The position numbers and the translations under genes were made by a program. Of a stretch of DNA of 47,851 nucleotides, positions 1-8,139 are shown piece after piece. The notes beneath the pieces were generated by a model. The model was not told the DNA's origin. It saw nothing but the letters and a program-made list of their open reading frames with translations, and did no database searches. The stretch lies in assembly GCA_027080995.1 (NCBI GenBank), contig JALWNT010000053.1, positions 1-47,851 of the forward strand, in the 5' to 3' direction. The stretch comes from Campylobacteraceae bacterium. GTDB taxonomy: Bacteria > Campylobacterota > Campylobacteria > Campylobacterales > Sulfurovaceae. Position 1 is the stretch's first letter, and each line of letters opens with the position of its first letter.

Positions 1-280
1 AAAACATTGTAGTATTTAAAGCTATACGCATTTTAAATGTAACATTTAAAATATTTTTTTCATGCTCTTTATCTTTTATGATCTCTTGTAGATAATAGTT
101 TTCAAATCCCATATTGGCAAGTGTCTGTGCAAAACCCGTCACAATCATTGCCATTAATAAATATCCATAATCTTCAGGAAATAGAATTCTGGCCAGTACA
201 ATCGAACCGATAAAGGTTATAAGTTTAGAAAAAAGATTCCCTAAAAGGATATATTTCGCAGATTCTCTCGCTAGAGACAT
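1..280 (-). CDS. Wzx-type polysaccharide flippase, partial (N-terminal 93 residues)
   Basis: The minus strand reads from an ATG at 280 down to the window edge without a stop. It starts MSLARESAKYILLGNLF and continues with a hydrophobic helix, then an ARILFPEDYGYLLMA stretch typical of the first two helices of the oligosaccharide flippase (MATE/MOP superfamily, Wzx/RfbX) proteins. These move undecaprenyl-linked repeat units across the inner membrane. The adjacent UDP-sugar dehydrogenase, WecA-like transferase and Wza/Wzc-type proteins support a polysaccharide role. The segment is much more AT-rich than the rest of the window, as is common for Wzx genes. No convincing Shine-Dalgarno sequence precedes the ATG, so the exact start is uncertain. 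The C-terminal part lies outside the window. Confidence 0.72.
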   Translation of the reverse strand, partial: MSLARESAKYILLGNLFSKLITFIGSIVLARILFPEDYGYLLMAMIVTGFAQTLANMGFENYYLQEIIKDKEHEKNILNVTFKMRIALNTTMF

Positions 281-325
281 AGAACCGATTACTTAACTAT
301 TTTAAAATAATTGATGAGATATTTT

Positions 326-1645
326 TCACAATCTGGCATCTACTCTCTCTTTCTTCAGCGTCCCCTTGATATCAAAAACAACAGTTTTGTTTGAAGTATT
401 CAAATCTATTTTCTTGAATTCGTTGTGAGCCACGGCGATGACAACTGCGTCGTAATTGAGAATTGAGAATTGAGAATTGAGAATCAAATCAATACCATAT
501 TCTTCTTTGACCTCTTCGGGATCGGCCCAGGGGTCGTAGACGTCGACATTGCAGCCGAAGTCCTGCAGCTCACGGATGACATCAATGACGCGGCTGTTGC
601 GGATGTCGGGGCAGTTTTCTTTGAAGGTGATGCCCAGGACCAGTACTCTGGCCCCTTTGACGGTGTGGCCTTTGTGGATCATCAGTTTGACCACCTTGTT
701 GGCGACGTGGATGCCCATATTGTCGTTGATCCGACGGCCGGAGAGGATCACTTCGGGATGGTAGCCTACCTCTTTGGCTTTATACGTCAGGTAGTAGGGA
801 TCGACTCCGATGCAGTGGCCGCCTACAAGGCCGGGCTTGAAAGGCAGGAAGTTCCACTTGGTCCCTGAGGCGGCCAGGACGTCGTGGGTATCGATGTTTA
901 GCTTATCAAAGATAAGAGCCAACTCGTTGACGAAGGCGATGTTGATGTCGCGCTGGGCGTTTTCGATCACCTTGGCCGCTTCGGCGACCTTGATACTGGG
1001 GGCCAGGTGGGTACCGGCGGTGATGACACTGGCGTAGAGTGCATCGATCTCTTTGGCGATCTCGGGTGTGGAGCCGGAGGTGACTTTGAGGATTTTGGTG
1101 ACGGTGTGTTCTTTGTCGCCGGGGTTGATGCGTTCAGGGGAGTAGCCGCAGAAGAAACCAATGGTTTCTTCTGCGGATGTTGGATGTTGGATGTTGGATG
1201 TTGGATTATTTGATGATATATATTTGAGGCCACTGACCTTTTCGAGGATGGGGACGCAGACCTCTCCGTTGGCGCCGGGGTAGACGGTGGATTCATAGAT
1301 GACGATGTCGCCGGCTTTGAGAACTTTGCCGATCGATTCGCTGGCCTTTTTGAGCGGAGTGAGGTCCGGGGTCTTGTGCTCGTCGATGGGGGTGGGGACG
1401 GTGACGATGTAGACGTTACATTCTTTTATATCATCCAGCTCGTTGGTAAAAAGCATTCCGTTATCGATGGCTTCTTTGACCTGTTCGTCACTGAGCTCCA
1501 GGGTCCGGTCGTGTCCTTGTTGCAGTTCGTTGATGCGCCACTGAGCGATGTCGAAGCCGACGACCGGGTATCGGAAGCTGAAAGCATGGGCCAGGGGGAG
1601 GCCGACGTAGCCGAGGCCGATGACGGCAATCTTTTTTTTATCCAA
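326..1645 (-). CDS. UDP-N-acetyl-hexosamine / UDP-glucose-type 6-dehydrogenase, with two heptamer-repeat insertions
   Basis: This is a nucleotide-sugar dehydrogenase of 439 residues, close to the VipA/TviB/WecC group, which oxidises C6 of a UDP-aminosugar with two NAD+. Visible are the N-terminal Rossmann motif IAVIGLGYVGLPLA (6-19), YSPERINPGDKEH (168-180) and the catalytic Cys278 in GGHCIGVDPYYLT. The C-terminal domain has GITFKENCPDIRNSR. The start is TTG at 1645, preceded by a strong GGAGGAG at good spacing. Two stretches do not fit the family. Residues about 143-162 (SSNNPTSNIQHPTSAEETIG) are an extra loop before the FFCGYSPER motif, and residues about 389-397 (LNSQFSILN) lie before YDAVVIAVAH. 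Both are encoded by 7-bp tandem repeats and both keep frame, so the enzyme may still be active. The exact sugar substrate cannot be told. Confidence 0.88.
   Translation of the reverse strand: MDKKKIAVIGLGYVGLPLAHAFSFRYPVVGFDIAQWRINELQQGHDRTLELSDEQVKEAIDNGMLFTNELDDIKECNVYIVTVPTPIDEHKTPDLTPLKKASESIGKVLKAGDIVIYESTVYPGANGEVCVPILEKVSGLKYISSNNPTSNIQHPTSAEETIGFFCGYSPERINPGDKEHTVTKILKVTSGSTPEIAKEIDALYASVITAGTHLAPSIKVAEAAKVIENAQRDINIAFVNELALIFDKLNIDTHDVLAASGTKWNFLPFKPGLVGGHCIGVDPYYLTYKAKEVGYHPEVILSGRRINDNMGIHVANKVVKLMIHKGHTVKGARVLVLGITFKENCPDIRNSRVIDVIRELQDFGCNVDVYDPWADPEEVKEEYGIDLILNSQFSILNYDAVVIAVAHNEFKKIDLNTSNKTVVFDIKGTLKKERVDARL
454..484. repeat. Heptamer array, AATTGAG x4, in frame inside the UDP-sugar dehydrogenase
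   Basis: Four perfect tandem copies of AATTGAG (454-481) plus AAT. On the coding (minus) strand it encodes about LNSQFSILN, just before the conserved YDAVVIAVAH strand. The reading frame is kept. Confidence 0.9.
1147..1175. repeat. Perfect 14-bp inverted repeat with 1-nt centre, next to heptamer array
   Basis: CGCAGAAGAAACCA (1147-1160), one base, then TGGTTTCTTCTGCG (1162-1175). The left arm is the native coding sequence for GFFCG in the dehydrogenase. The right arm is an inverted copy of it and runs straight into the GGATGTT array. Confidence 0.9.
1175..1207. repeat. Heptamer array, GGATGTT x4, in frame inside the UDP-sugar dehydrogenase
   Basis: Four perfect copies of GGATGTT (1175-1202) followed by GGATT. 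The minus strand encodes NPTSNIQHPTS within an extra loop of the enzyme. It abuts the 14-bp inverted repeat at 1147-1175. Confidence 0.92.
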
Positions 1646-1790
1646 CTATGACTCCTCCGAAATCATTTTGATATTGTATATCTAGACAAATCCTGGCTCT
1701 AAGTCAGAATGGTATATACAGTTTTACCCTCTTTCTCAGATAGATAAATCTAAACAATTGTATCAAAAATCTGTCGTTTTACCGATAGTT

Positions 1791-2807
1791 TTACGCATGG
1801 GGGTAGCAGTCGATGCCTTCACTTCGAATCATCCAAAGTACCCATCGGTAACCGACCCAGAACATAACTAAAAAGAACAAAAGCGGTAGTGTCTGATCAA
1901 TATTTTTGGGGAGCAAAAGCCCTATTGCGGTGAATGGCATTTGCAAAAGAAGCATTGTAAAGACTGTTCTAGGGACACTGCCGCTACGAAGAAGCAAAAG
2001 ATGATGGAGATGACAGCGATCGGGTGCTGTGGCGGATCGGCCGTGGGTTTTACGTCGGAGCATCGCAATCAGGGTATCGAGGATAGGAACAGCTCCAAGG
2101 TAGAGGACTGAAATCGAGGGGAGGTACTCCAGGGCTTGAATCGACAAGATCGAAATCAAAAACCCTAGAGTCAGAGAACCACTGTCGCCCATGAAGATTG
2201 CTGCCGGATGCCTGTTGAAAAATAGAAAGGCCAAAAGAGCGGCCAGAAAAACGGTACTTAGTTCAGTAAGGAGCGGATCGTGGTGTCTCCACCCCAGAAG
2301 GAGGAAGGATCCGAGGATCAAAATCCCGAGACTTCCCGCCAATCCATCCAGGCCGTCAATGAGATTCATCGCGTTGGTAAACCCCGCCAAGGCAAAAAAA
2401 GTGAAAGGAATCGCCAGAAAACCAAAGTGTATCTCCACTCCAAAATAGCTCCCTACTGCGTCGATCAGCATTCCGTCATCCCAAAGAACGAGAGTGGCCA
2501 AAGCGATGACAAAGAATTTGAAACGCGGCGAAACATCGTGCCGATCGTCTAGGATCCCCACTGTGAGGATCAAAAATATCGAGAGAAGGATGGGAAGATG
2601 ATGCATCCAGAACATCGCATGGAAAATCAGTAGAGCCGAAAGTGCCGCCAGTGTAAAGGAGATACCAGCACCTCGAGGAATGGAGACATGGTGGACACTA
2701 CGAGAGTTGGGTGTGTCGATGAGGCGTAATGTGTGAGCGTATCGAATCAGGAGAATCGTCCCTGTCAGTGACGCAAGAAAGACATAGAGAGACTCGACAA
2801 ACAGCAT
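1791..2807 (-). CDS. WecA/TagO-type undecaprenyl-phosphate sugar-1-phosphate transferase
   Basis: This is an integral membrane glycosyltransferase family 4 protein of 338 residues in the MraY/WecA superfamily. Such enzymes transfer a sugar-1-phosphate from UDP-sugar to undecaprenyl phosphate and start glycan assembly. Characteristic motifs are AMNLIDGLDGLAGS (about 147-160), which carries the Mg-binding and catalytic aspartates, FMGDSGSLTLGF (about 205-216), and a cytoplasmic histidine motif HLHHLLLL near 269. About ten hydrophobic helices are present. It sits 20 bp after the Wza-like gene and before the dehydrogenase. The context and the HLHH motif favour the WecA-like branch over MraY, which is normally in a cell-wall cluster. 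The sugar specificity is unknown. Confidence 0.86.
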   Translation of the reverse strand: MLFVESLYVFLASLTGTILLIRYAHTLRLIDTPNSRSVHHVSIPRGAGISFTLAALSALLIFHAMFWMHHLPILLSIFLILTVGILDDRHDVSPRFKFFVIALATLVLWDDGMLIDAVGSYFGVEIHFGFLAIPFTFFALAGFTNAMNLIDGLDGLAGSLGILILGSFLLLGWRHHDPLLTELSTVFLAALLAFLFFNRHPAAIFMGDSGSLTLGFLISILSIQALEYLPSISVLYLGAVPILDTLIAMLRRKTHGRSATAPDRCHLHHLLLLRSGSVPRTVFTMLLLQMPFTAIGLLLPKNIDQTLPLLFFLVMFWVGYRWVLWMIRSEGIDCYPHA

Positions 2808-2827
2808 CGGAACAAACCGATCTCTGT

Positions 2828-3559
2828 TTAGTTGTCAAAGAGATATTTGAGCGTGACGAAAGGCGAAGCGATGTCGGCAATGGTTTTGAAAACCGACGTG
2901 AAATTTCCAGTGTTGATCCGGAACTCCTTCCATCCACTGGGCGGGATGTAGATGACATCGTCGGGCTTGATCAAAAGGTTGCTCGCCGCCAAGGTTGTGT
3001 AATTGCTCAGATCAATGCGACGGAGCTCGAGATTACCCGCTGCATCGTGTGTGAGGACCATTACCTGGTCACGCAGTGCATCGTCGGTCAGACCTTCACC
3101 CACCGCTATCGCTTCGAAGATAGTCGTACGCTCCCGATCGATTGGTACGACGCCGGGCTTCTTGACCTCACCCAGGATGTAAGCCCGTTTGTTGAGGACC
3201 TCGAGGTTCAGCGAAGGGTCCTTGAGATATTTCGCATACATATTTTCCAGTTTGCGGGCCGCTTCGGACTGGGTGCAGCCTGCGATGTGGACGCGATGGA
3301 TAAGCGGCAGGGAGATGTATCCGTTGGAATCGACAAGGATTCCCTTTTCACTCATGCTAGTCGGTGTCAGATCGGGATATTTATAGACCATGATGCCGAC
3401 ACGGTCGTTGGGTTTGATCCGGTAGTCGTAGTGAACCTTCCCTTTGGGCTTGATCACCACCTCCTGATTGGTCTGAAGCAGTGTACGGTCCCGTCCACAG
3501 CCATTCGAAACCAACGCGATCAGCACAATTATTAACGAAACAGATATCTTTTTAAACAT
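2828..3559 (-). CDS. Wza-like polysaccharide export lipoprotein
   Basis: The 243-residue protein begins MFKKISVSLIIVLIALVSNGC, a lipoprotein signal peptide with lipobox VSNGC (Cys21). The Poly_export motif YRIKPNDRVGIMVYKYPDLT follows at about 46-65. SLBB-type beta-grasp segments follow (GYISLPLIHRVHIAGCTQSE and YILGEVKKPGVVPI). This family forms the periplasmic/outer-membrane part of the capsule or exopolysaccharide export channel and works with a Wzc-type copolymerase, encoded three genes upstream in the same direction. At 243 residues it is shorter than E. coli Wza (about 380), so it may lack the C-terminal outer-membrane helix and one SLBB repeat, as in KpsD/VexA-like short forms. Confidence 0.87.
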   Translation of the reverse strand: MFKKISVSLIIVLIALVSNGCGRDRTLLQTNQEVVIKPKGKVHYDYRIKPNDRVGIMVYKYPDLTPTSMSEKGILVDSNGYISLPLIHRVHIAGCTQSEAARKLENMYAKYLKDPSLNLEVLNKRAYILGEVKKPGVVPIDRERTTIFEAIAVGEGLTDDALRDQVMVLTHDAAGNLELRRIDLSNYTTLAASNLLIKPDDVIYIPPSGWKEFRINTGNFTSVFKTIADIASPFVTLKYLFDN

Positions 3560-3608
3560 TCCCCACCCTTTTATGAAGTTATCTGTTAATATATTAACTA
3601 GTATAAAA

Positions 3609-4403
3609 TTAACTTTGGCTGAATTTTAGCTGATCATTAAGAATGTTGTTACGTTTAAGGACAGAATCGAGAAGACCGCTGTTTATGGTTTCACGTAAAA
3701 AGTCCGCTTGACGACGATGATGCAGATCACTACCGAGAATATCGATCCAGCCTTTTTCGGAAAGCCAGCGGGCTTTGCGTCGGGCATCTGAACCGTAATG
3801 CCCTCCGAAAGAGTTGATGTTGACTTGAAAAGAAACACCCTGCTCCCGTAGACGGCCATAAAACTCCTCGGGATCTCGAACGTAGCGATAGCGCTCCGGA
3901 TGTGCCAGAAGCGGCCGATACCCCGACGCGGCAATCTCGTAAATAGCCTCTTCGAGATTGAGCGGCGAAGCGTAATAGGATGTTTCGAAGAGCAGATACC
4001 CGTTTCCCACGCTGAGAATATCGTTGGTTTTGAGACGGCGGAGCAACTCTTCATCCAGGTAATATTCCGCTGCGGCATATAGTTCGATTTGGATTCCGAA
4101 AGTTTCGGCATATTTTCGAAGACTATAGAGTCCGGTCAATATACGTTCGCTGCTGTTACGGTAACTGTCGGCCATCACGTGAGGGGTGATGACGCAGCGT
4201 CGATAGCCGATCTTTTCCATGCGCTCTAAAAGATCAAGACTCTCTTTGACACTCTGTGCGCCGTCATCAATACGGGGAATCAGGTGGGAATGTAGATCCG
4301 TCCTGAAAGGCAGTTTTTCGGAGGATGTCTGAGGTACGGCATTTCCGCCCTCTTCCAAATCCTTTCGTTTCTTTTTTCCACCAAACCAGCGGCCGATAAT
4401 CAT
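3609..4403 (-). CDS. CpsB/YwqE-type PHP tyrosine phosphatase
   Basis: This is a 264-residue PHP-domain metallophosphatase. The first metal motif is TDLHSHLIPRIDDGAQS (about 35-51). Further metal ligands appear in CVITPHVMADSYR, LLAHPERYRYV and GSDLHHRRQ. CpsB/CapC/YwqE proteins remove phosphate from the tyrosine-rich tail of their partner kinase and so control polysaccharide chain length and export. The start ATG overlaps the stop of the Wzc-type kinase gene by 4 bp, so the two are translationally coupled. A phosphatase of the PHP type, rather than the low-molecular-weight Wzb type, is paired with the kinase here. Confidence 0.9.
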   Translation of the reverse strand: MIIGRWFGGKKKRKDLEEGGNAVPQTSSEKLPFRTDLHSHLIPRIDDGAQSVKESLDLLERMEKIGYRRCVITPHVMADSYRNSSERILTGLYSLRKYAETFGIQIELYAAAEYYLDEELLRRLKTNDILSVGNGYLLFETSYYASPLNLEEAIYEIAASGYRPLLAHPERYRYVRDPEEFYGRLREQGVSFQVNINSFGGHYGSDARRKARWLSEKGWIDILGSDLHHRRQADFLRETINSGLLDSVLKRNNILNDQLKFSQS

Positions 4404-6730
4404 CGGCTGTCTCCGTAGTACTCTCCATAACCGTATCCATAGTCGTATCCGTAGCCGTATCCATGCTTGGAGACATTGAAATCATTGAGAACAATCCCCA
4501 TTCCCTTATGATCGTTTTCCCGGTAATACTCGTCAATTTTTCGGAGAAAATGTTTGCGTGAATATCCTGCTCGAAGGATAAAGAGAGTGATGTCGGCTTC
4601 ACGCATCAAAAGACGTGCATCGGTTACTAGGCCGACCGGAGGTGTATCGAGAAAAACGACATCATAGTGGCGTCTGAGAATACGAAAAACCTGAGGAAGA
4701 ATCTCTCCACCGATCAGCTCACTGGGATTGGGAGGGATCGGCCCTGAGGAGATAATATCGATATTTTCGAATGGTGTGTGCTGAATCACTTCGGAGAGTT
4801 TGGCGTGTCCGGAGAGCAGATTGCTTATCCCTTTCTGGTTTTTCAGACCGAAACGCTTGTGAAGCGTCGGTTTGCGCATATCGAGATTGAGAATGACGAC
4901 CTTCTTGCCCGCCAGAGCCATGATCCCTCCGAGGTTGGTACAGATCGTTGTTTTGCCCTCTCCTCCGATTGTGGAAGTAACCGCCACAATCTGGCCCTGC
5001 TCCCGGGTGCTCATGAAAAGGAGATTGGTCCGGATATTCCGAAACGCTTCGGCCGCGATCGATTTGGGATTTTTAAAAACCAGGGGATTCTCGTTTTTAG
5101 CTATTTTGAAATGGGGAATGGTTCCCAGAATCGGAACATCGCACAACTCTTTGATCTCTTCTTCGTTTTTGATCCGATCGTCGATCAGCTCACGGCCAAA
5201 GGCATAGGCAACACCAAGAATCAACCCGAGAATCAATCCGACGAGAACGATAAGTTTGCGTTTTGGTTTTACCGGGGCACTCGGATAGAGGGCCGTATCT
5301 ACAATCCGGTTGGCGCTGACGGTGGATGCTTTTCGGATTTCGGTCTCCGTCTTTTTCTCCATCAGATAAGAGTAGAACTTTTCGTTGGAAGCAAAGCGAC
5401 GCTGAAGCGCGAGGAAATTTCTCTGGTCCTCGGGAAGTGAGCTGAGCTCCCGATGAAATTTACCCATTTGCAGACGGAGAAACTTCTCTTTTTCTTTAAC
5501 GCTTTTATAGAGATTGCTGACCGATTGAATAATGATCTGTCGTAACTGATTGATCCGTGTCTGGAGCTTCTGGATCTCCGGATAGGCGGAGGTATAATCG
5601 CGCAAAAGTTCTTTTTTCTTGAGAATCGCATCTCGCAGATCACTGATCAAACCGGCGAGAGCTTCGTCTTCGATCCCGATGCCCGCCAGAGTCAAGGTTT
5701 CGAGATCCTGTCCTTTTTTGACTTTGCGAACCAAAGAATTAAGGATATCCTCCTGTAGACGTAATGTGGCAAGTTTCGATTCGTACTCGCCAAGTTTTTC
5801 AGAAAGTCTCTCCACCTTTTTATCTACATTGATGGTTTTTGTCTTACGCTGGAATGCCTCCAGGTTGGCAGCGGAAACTTTAAGGTTTTCCGCCAGTGTC
5901 TTGAGCTGGGAATTGATAAACTCCAGCGTCTTTTCCGCCTCCTGGGTCCGACGTTCGATGTTCTGGCGGAGGTAAGCCTTCGTCAGGGCATTGACAAACT
6001 CCTGCGTACGCAAAGGGACCGTATCCTGAAAGGAGATTTTGATCAGTGTCGCCCGTTTGGAGACCGGTGCGGTATGGACACGGCCATGAATGGCAGCAGC
6101 CAAGCCTTTGGGATTGTCTATACGGAAGATATATTCACTTTCCGTCATTTTTATGCCGGGTTTGCGACGGACAACCAAAACGAAATCTTTGGTATGTATC
6201 TCTTTTCCGTAAAAATGTACACGGTTGTATGTCTTCTCTTTCCCTCTTTTTTTGTAAGTGGCTTTCAGGCGAAACTTTTCTGCATTGATGGGGTAGAGAT
6301 GAAATACGATCCCAAAGCCTTTGGTCATTTCGACACTGAAGGGAGAGTTTTTGTAAAGTTCGAGCTGTTTAAAGTTTTTTCGGATGAAATAGTGATGGCT
6401 AAAATCCACCATTTTCAGAGCTTTGGCTGTTACGAAGCGGGAACGGATGATCTCCATCTCCGTATCCAAGCTACTGGCCGATCCACCGGACAAGGCCGAA
6501 GAGACGGCATCCTGCCGCCCTCCCCAACCCCAGGGGTTTTTGACCTGAATCTCCACTGTCGATTGTGCTTGATAGATGTTGGGTTTGAAATAGGCCAATA
6601 CGGCGCTGATGAGAATCCCCAAAAGTGTAAATACCAGAATAGCCCAGCGATGGCGGTATAGAGTACCGATCACTTGCCGGAGATCGATCTCGTCTTCATC
6701 AATTTGCGGTCGAATCGTTTCTTTTGACAT
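4400..6730 (-). CDS. Wzc-type polysaccharide copolymerase / tyrosine autokinase
   Basis: The 776-residue inner-membrane BY-kinase regulates polysaccharide polymerisation and export. The order is: N-terminal Wzz domain with a first membrane helix (RWAILVFTLLGILISAVLAYF, about 29-49), a long periplasmic coiled-coil region (about 260-450), and a PVKPKRKL motif followed by a second helix (IVLVGLILGLILGVAYAFG). The cytoplasmic ATPase follows: Walker A GGEGKTT at 589, Walker A' LNLDMRK near 615 and Walker B VVFLDTPP near 691. The C-terminus (755-776) carries eight tyrosines, mostly in YG/GY alternation, which are the expected autophosphorylation sites. It is the first gene of a block running to the WecA-like gene. 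Its cognate phosphatase is encoded next, with a 4-bp overlap. Confidence 0.93.
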   Translation of the reverse strand: MSKETIRPQIDEDEIDLRQVIGTLYRHRWAILVFTLLGILISAVLAYFKPNIYQAQSTVEIQVKNPWGWGGRQDAVSSALSGGSASSLDTEMEIIRSRFVTAKALKMVDFSHHYFIRKNFKQLELYKNSPFSVEMTKGFGIVFHLYPINAEKFRLKATYKKRGKEKTYNRVHFYGKEIHTKDFVLVVRRKPGIKMTESEYIFRIDNPKGLAAAIHGRVHTAPVSKRATLIKISFQDTVPLRTQEFVNALTKAYLRQNIERRTQEAEKTLEFINSQLKTLAENLKVSAANLEAFQRKTKTINVDKKVERLSEKLGEYESKLATLRLQEDILNSLVRKVKKGQDLETLTLAGIGIEDEALAGLISDLRDAILKKKELLRDYTSAYPEIQKLQTRINQLRQIIIQSVSNLYKSVKEKEKFLRLQMGKFHRELSSLPEDQRNFLALQRRFASNEKFYSYLMEKKTETEIRKASTVSANRIVDTALYPSAPVKPKRKLIVLVGLILGLILGVAYAFGRELIDDRIKNEEEIKELCDVPILGTIPHFKIAKNENPLVFKNPKSIAAEAFRNIRTNLLFMSTREQGQIVAVTSTIGGEGKTTICTNLGGIMALAGKKVVILNLDMRKPTLHKRFGLKNQKGISNLLSGHAKLSEVIQHTPFENIDIISSGPIPPNPSELIGGEILPQVFRILRRHYDVVFLDTPPVGLVTDARLLMREADITLFILRAGYSRKHFLRKIDEYYRENDHKGMGIVLNDFNVSKHGYGYGYDYGYGYGEYYGDSR

Positions 6731-6797
6731 CAGTCTCTCTTCCCGGAGGTTTTTATTCTATTGATAGAGTATGGTTAGATACGCAATACTCTTTAAA

Positions 6798-6826
6798 TAG
6801 ATATAGATTTTGAAGATTTTTTACAA
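6798..6826 (-). promoter_or_regulatory. Possible sigma70-type promoter for the polysaccharide operon
   Basis: On the minus strand TTGTAA (6826-6821) and TATCTA (6803-6798) are separated by 17 bp in an AT-rich gap upstream of the Wzc-type gene. The -10 match is imperfect, so this is tentative. Confidence 0.35.
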
Positions 6827-6868
6827 GTGTACCTGTTGAAATAATCCGCATATTATAATAAAAGTATC

Positions 6869-7996
6869 TTAGCCTTCTTCGAAACCCCCTCTCAGCATCG
6901 CCACCAGCACCGTGGCGTAGCTCCCTTTGGGAAGTGTGAAGCTCAGCTCGTAGTGGGCCTTCTCCGGAACGTATCGGCGCCTGATCTCCTCGGGATAGAC
7001 CCAGGCGTAGCGGCGGCTCCCCTGCTCGGCGATCCGTTCGTCGTCGTAAGGTACTTCGACGATCCGGGCGGCCTCCAGGGCCCGCTTGACCTTCCGGCCC
7101 GGCAGCAGCCCCGTAGGGCAGCGGTCTTTGGCGGCGAATTTGGCCGCTTCGGAGGCCAGATCTTCGGCGACGAAGAGGCGGCCGTAGGGGTAGTGCATCA
7201 TCCAATCCCCCTCCAGGATCTTGAAAAAGTGCTCCTGCCCTTTCGTCCCCCTCAGCGTGCCGGCCGGGAGTTTTTCGATCCCTTCCACTTCTTTCTCTGC
7301 AAACTCTTCCAGCAGACGGCTGATACCGATGCGGCGGCTGAGCCAGTCGTTGAAAAGTTTGCTTTGATAAGCGCTGATGAGAAACTCCCGCATTTTGCGC
7401 TCCCGGATACGGAGTTTCCCCTCCACAATGGCCTTTCCCTCCTGCCAGTTGTTTCCCTCAAGCCCGAAACGCTGTTCGCCAAAATAGTTGGGCATCCCGT
7501 TCTTTTCGATCCAGTCCAGGACCCGATCGATCTTCTCTTTCTGGACTCCCAGCACCTTTTTGAAACGGAGACGAAAGCGGTTGCCTTTCAGGTGGCCGAC
7601 ACGGAGTTTGTTCTCGTGGCGGGTCAACTCCAGGATCTTGACCCCCTCGTGCTCGAATCTCTCCAGCTCTTTCTCCACCGACGCGGGCAGCGAGATATAC
7701 TGGGTCGTCAGGGCGTGTTTGTCCTTGAGCCCGGCGTAGCCGATCTGCCGCCTCGGGATCCCCAGACGGTTGCTCAGCAGATCGGTCAGTTCCCAGGTGC
7801 TTAGCCCCTTTTTGCGCACCTGCACGATCAGATGCTCTCCGCTGCCGGAAAACTCATAGAGCGGGATCTCCTCGACGGTGAAGTCCCTGGGAGAGGGATT
7901 GAAGACGAAGTCGTTTTTGACCGACAAAGGGAAAAGCCAGGAACTGGCAATGTTGGATTTTGGATTTTGGATTTTGGATTTATGGGTTTCGTTCAA
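6869..7996 (-). CDS. truD: tRNA pseudouridine(13) synthase TruD
   Basis: TruD converts U13 of certain tRNAs to pseudouridine. The signature GYAGLKDKHALTTQYISLP contains the catalytic Asp (D92 from the chosen start), and the TRHENKLRVGHLKGNRF and NYFGEQRFG motifs are present. The C-terminal half has the TRUD insertion. A longer reading frame starts at 8044, but it runs back into a hairpin element and has no ribosome site. TTG at 7996 has an AGGAG 7 nt upstream and gives 375 residues, so it is preferred. ATG at 8017 is an alternative. The N-terminus is odd: residues about 6-16 are encoded by a GGATTTT heptamer array and precede the conserved start of the family (about FVFNPSPRDFTVEEIPLY). Confidence 0.9.
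   Translation of the reverse strand: MNETHKSKIQNPKSNIASSWLFPLSVKNDFVFNPSPRDFTVEEIPLYEFSGSGEHLIVQVRKKGLSTWELTDLLSNRLGIPRRQIGYAGLKDKHALTTQYISLPASVEKELERFEHEGVKILELTRHENKLRVGHLKGNRFRLRFKKVLGVQKEKIDRVLDWIEKNGMPNYFGEQRFGLEGNNWQEGKAIVEGKLRIRERKMREFLISAYQSKLFNDWLSRRIGISRLLEEFAEKEVEGIEKLPAGTLRGTKGQEHFFKILEGDWMMHYPYGRLFVAEDLASEAAKFAAKDRCPTGLLPGRKVKRALEAARIVEVPYDDERIAEQGSRRYAWVYPEEIRRRYVPEKAHYELSFTLPKGSYATVLVAMLRGGFEEG
7936..7982. repeat. Heptamer array, GGATTTT x4, with short flanking palindrome, at the truD 5' end
   Basis: GGATTTT repeats three times with a fourth GGATTTA (7955-7982). On the gene-proximal side lies GCCAG-GAA-CTGGC (7936-7948), a 5-bp palindrome. The array is translated as the extra N-terminal residues of TruD. 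Confidence 0.85.
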
Positions 7997-8047
7997 AAAT
8001 TTTCTCCTCTTCCACATTTTATTAACCCGGCAGGTTTTTTCCAAATA

Positions 8048-8094
8048 GGAGGCGGGACTTCAGTCCCGCAATGCAGGGCTAAAGCCCTGCCTCC
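8048..8094. repeat. Double-hairpin (three-way junction) intergenic element
   Basis: Outer arms GGAG (8048-8051) and CTCC (8091-8094) enclose two hairpins. The first has arms GCGGGAC/GTCCCGC with a TTCA loop (8052-8069). The second has arms GCAGGGC/GCCCTGC with a TAAA loop (8073-8090). It lies between the GIY-YIG gene and truD. The paired-hairpin form is that of a small dispersed non-coding element. It is followed by no T-run on either strand, so it is not a classical terminator. Confidence 0.75.
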
Positions 8095-8139
8095 AATCTT
8101 GGAACAATGTCCGCCAGAGTAATATATTTTCAATTTTTT

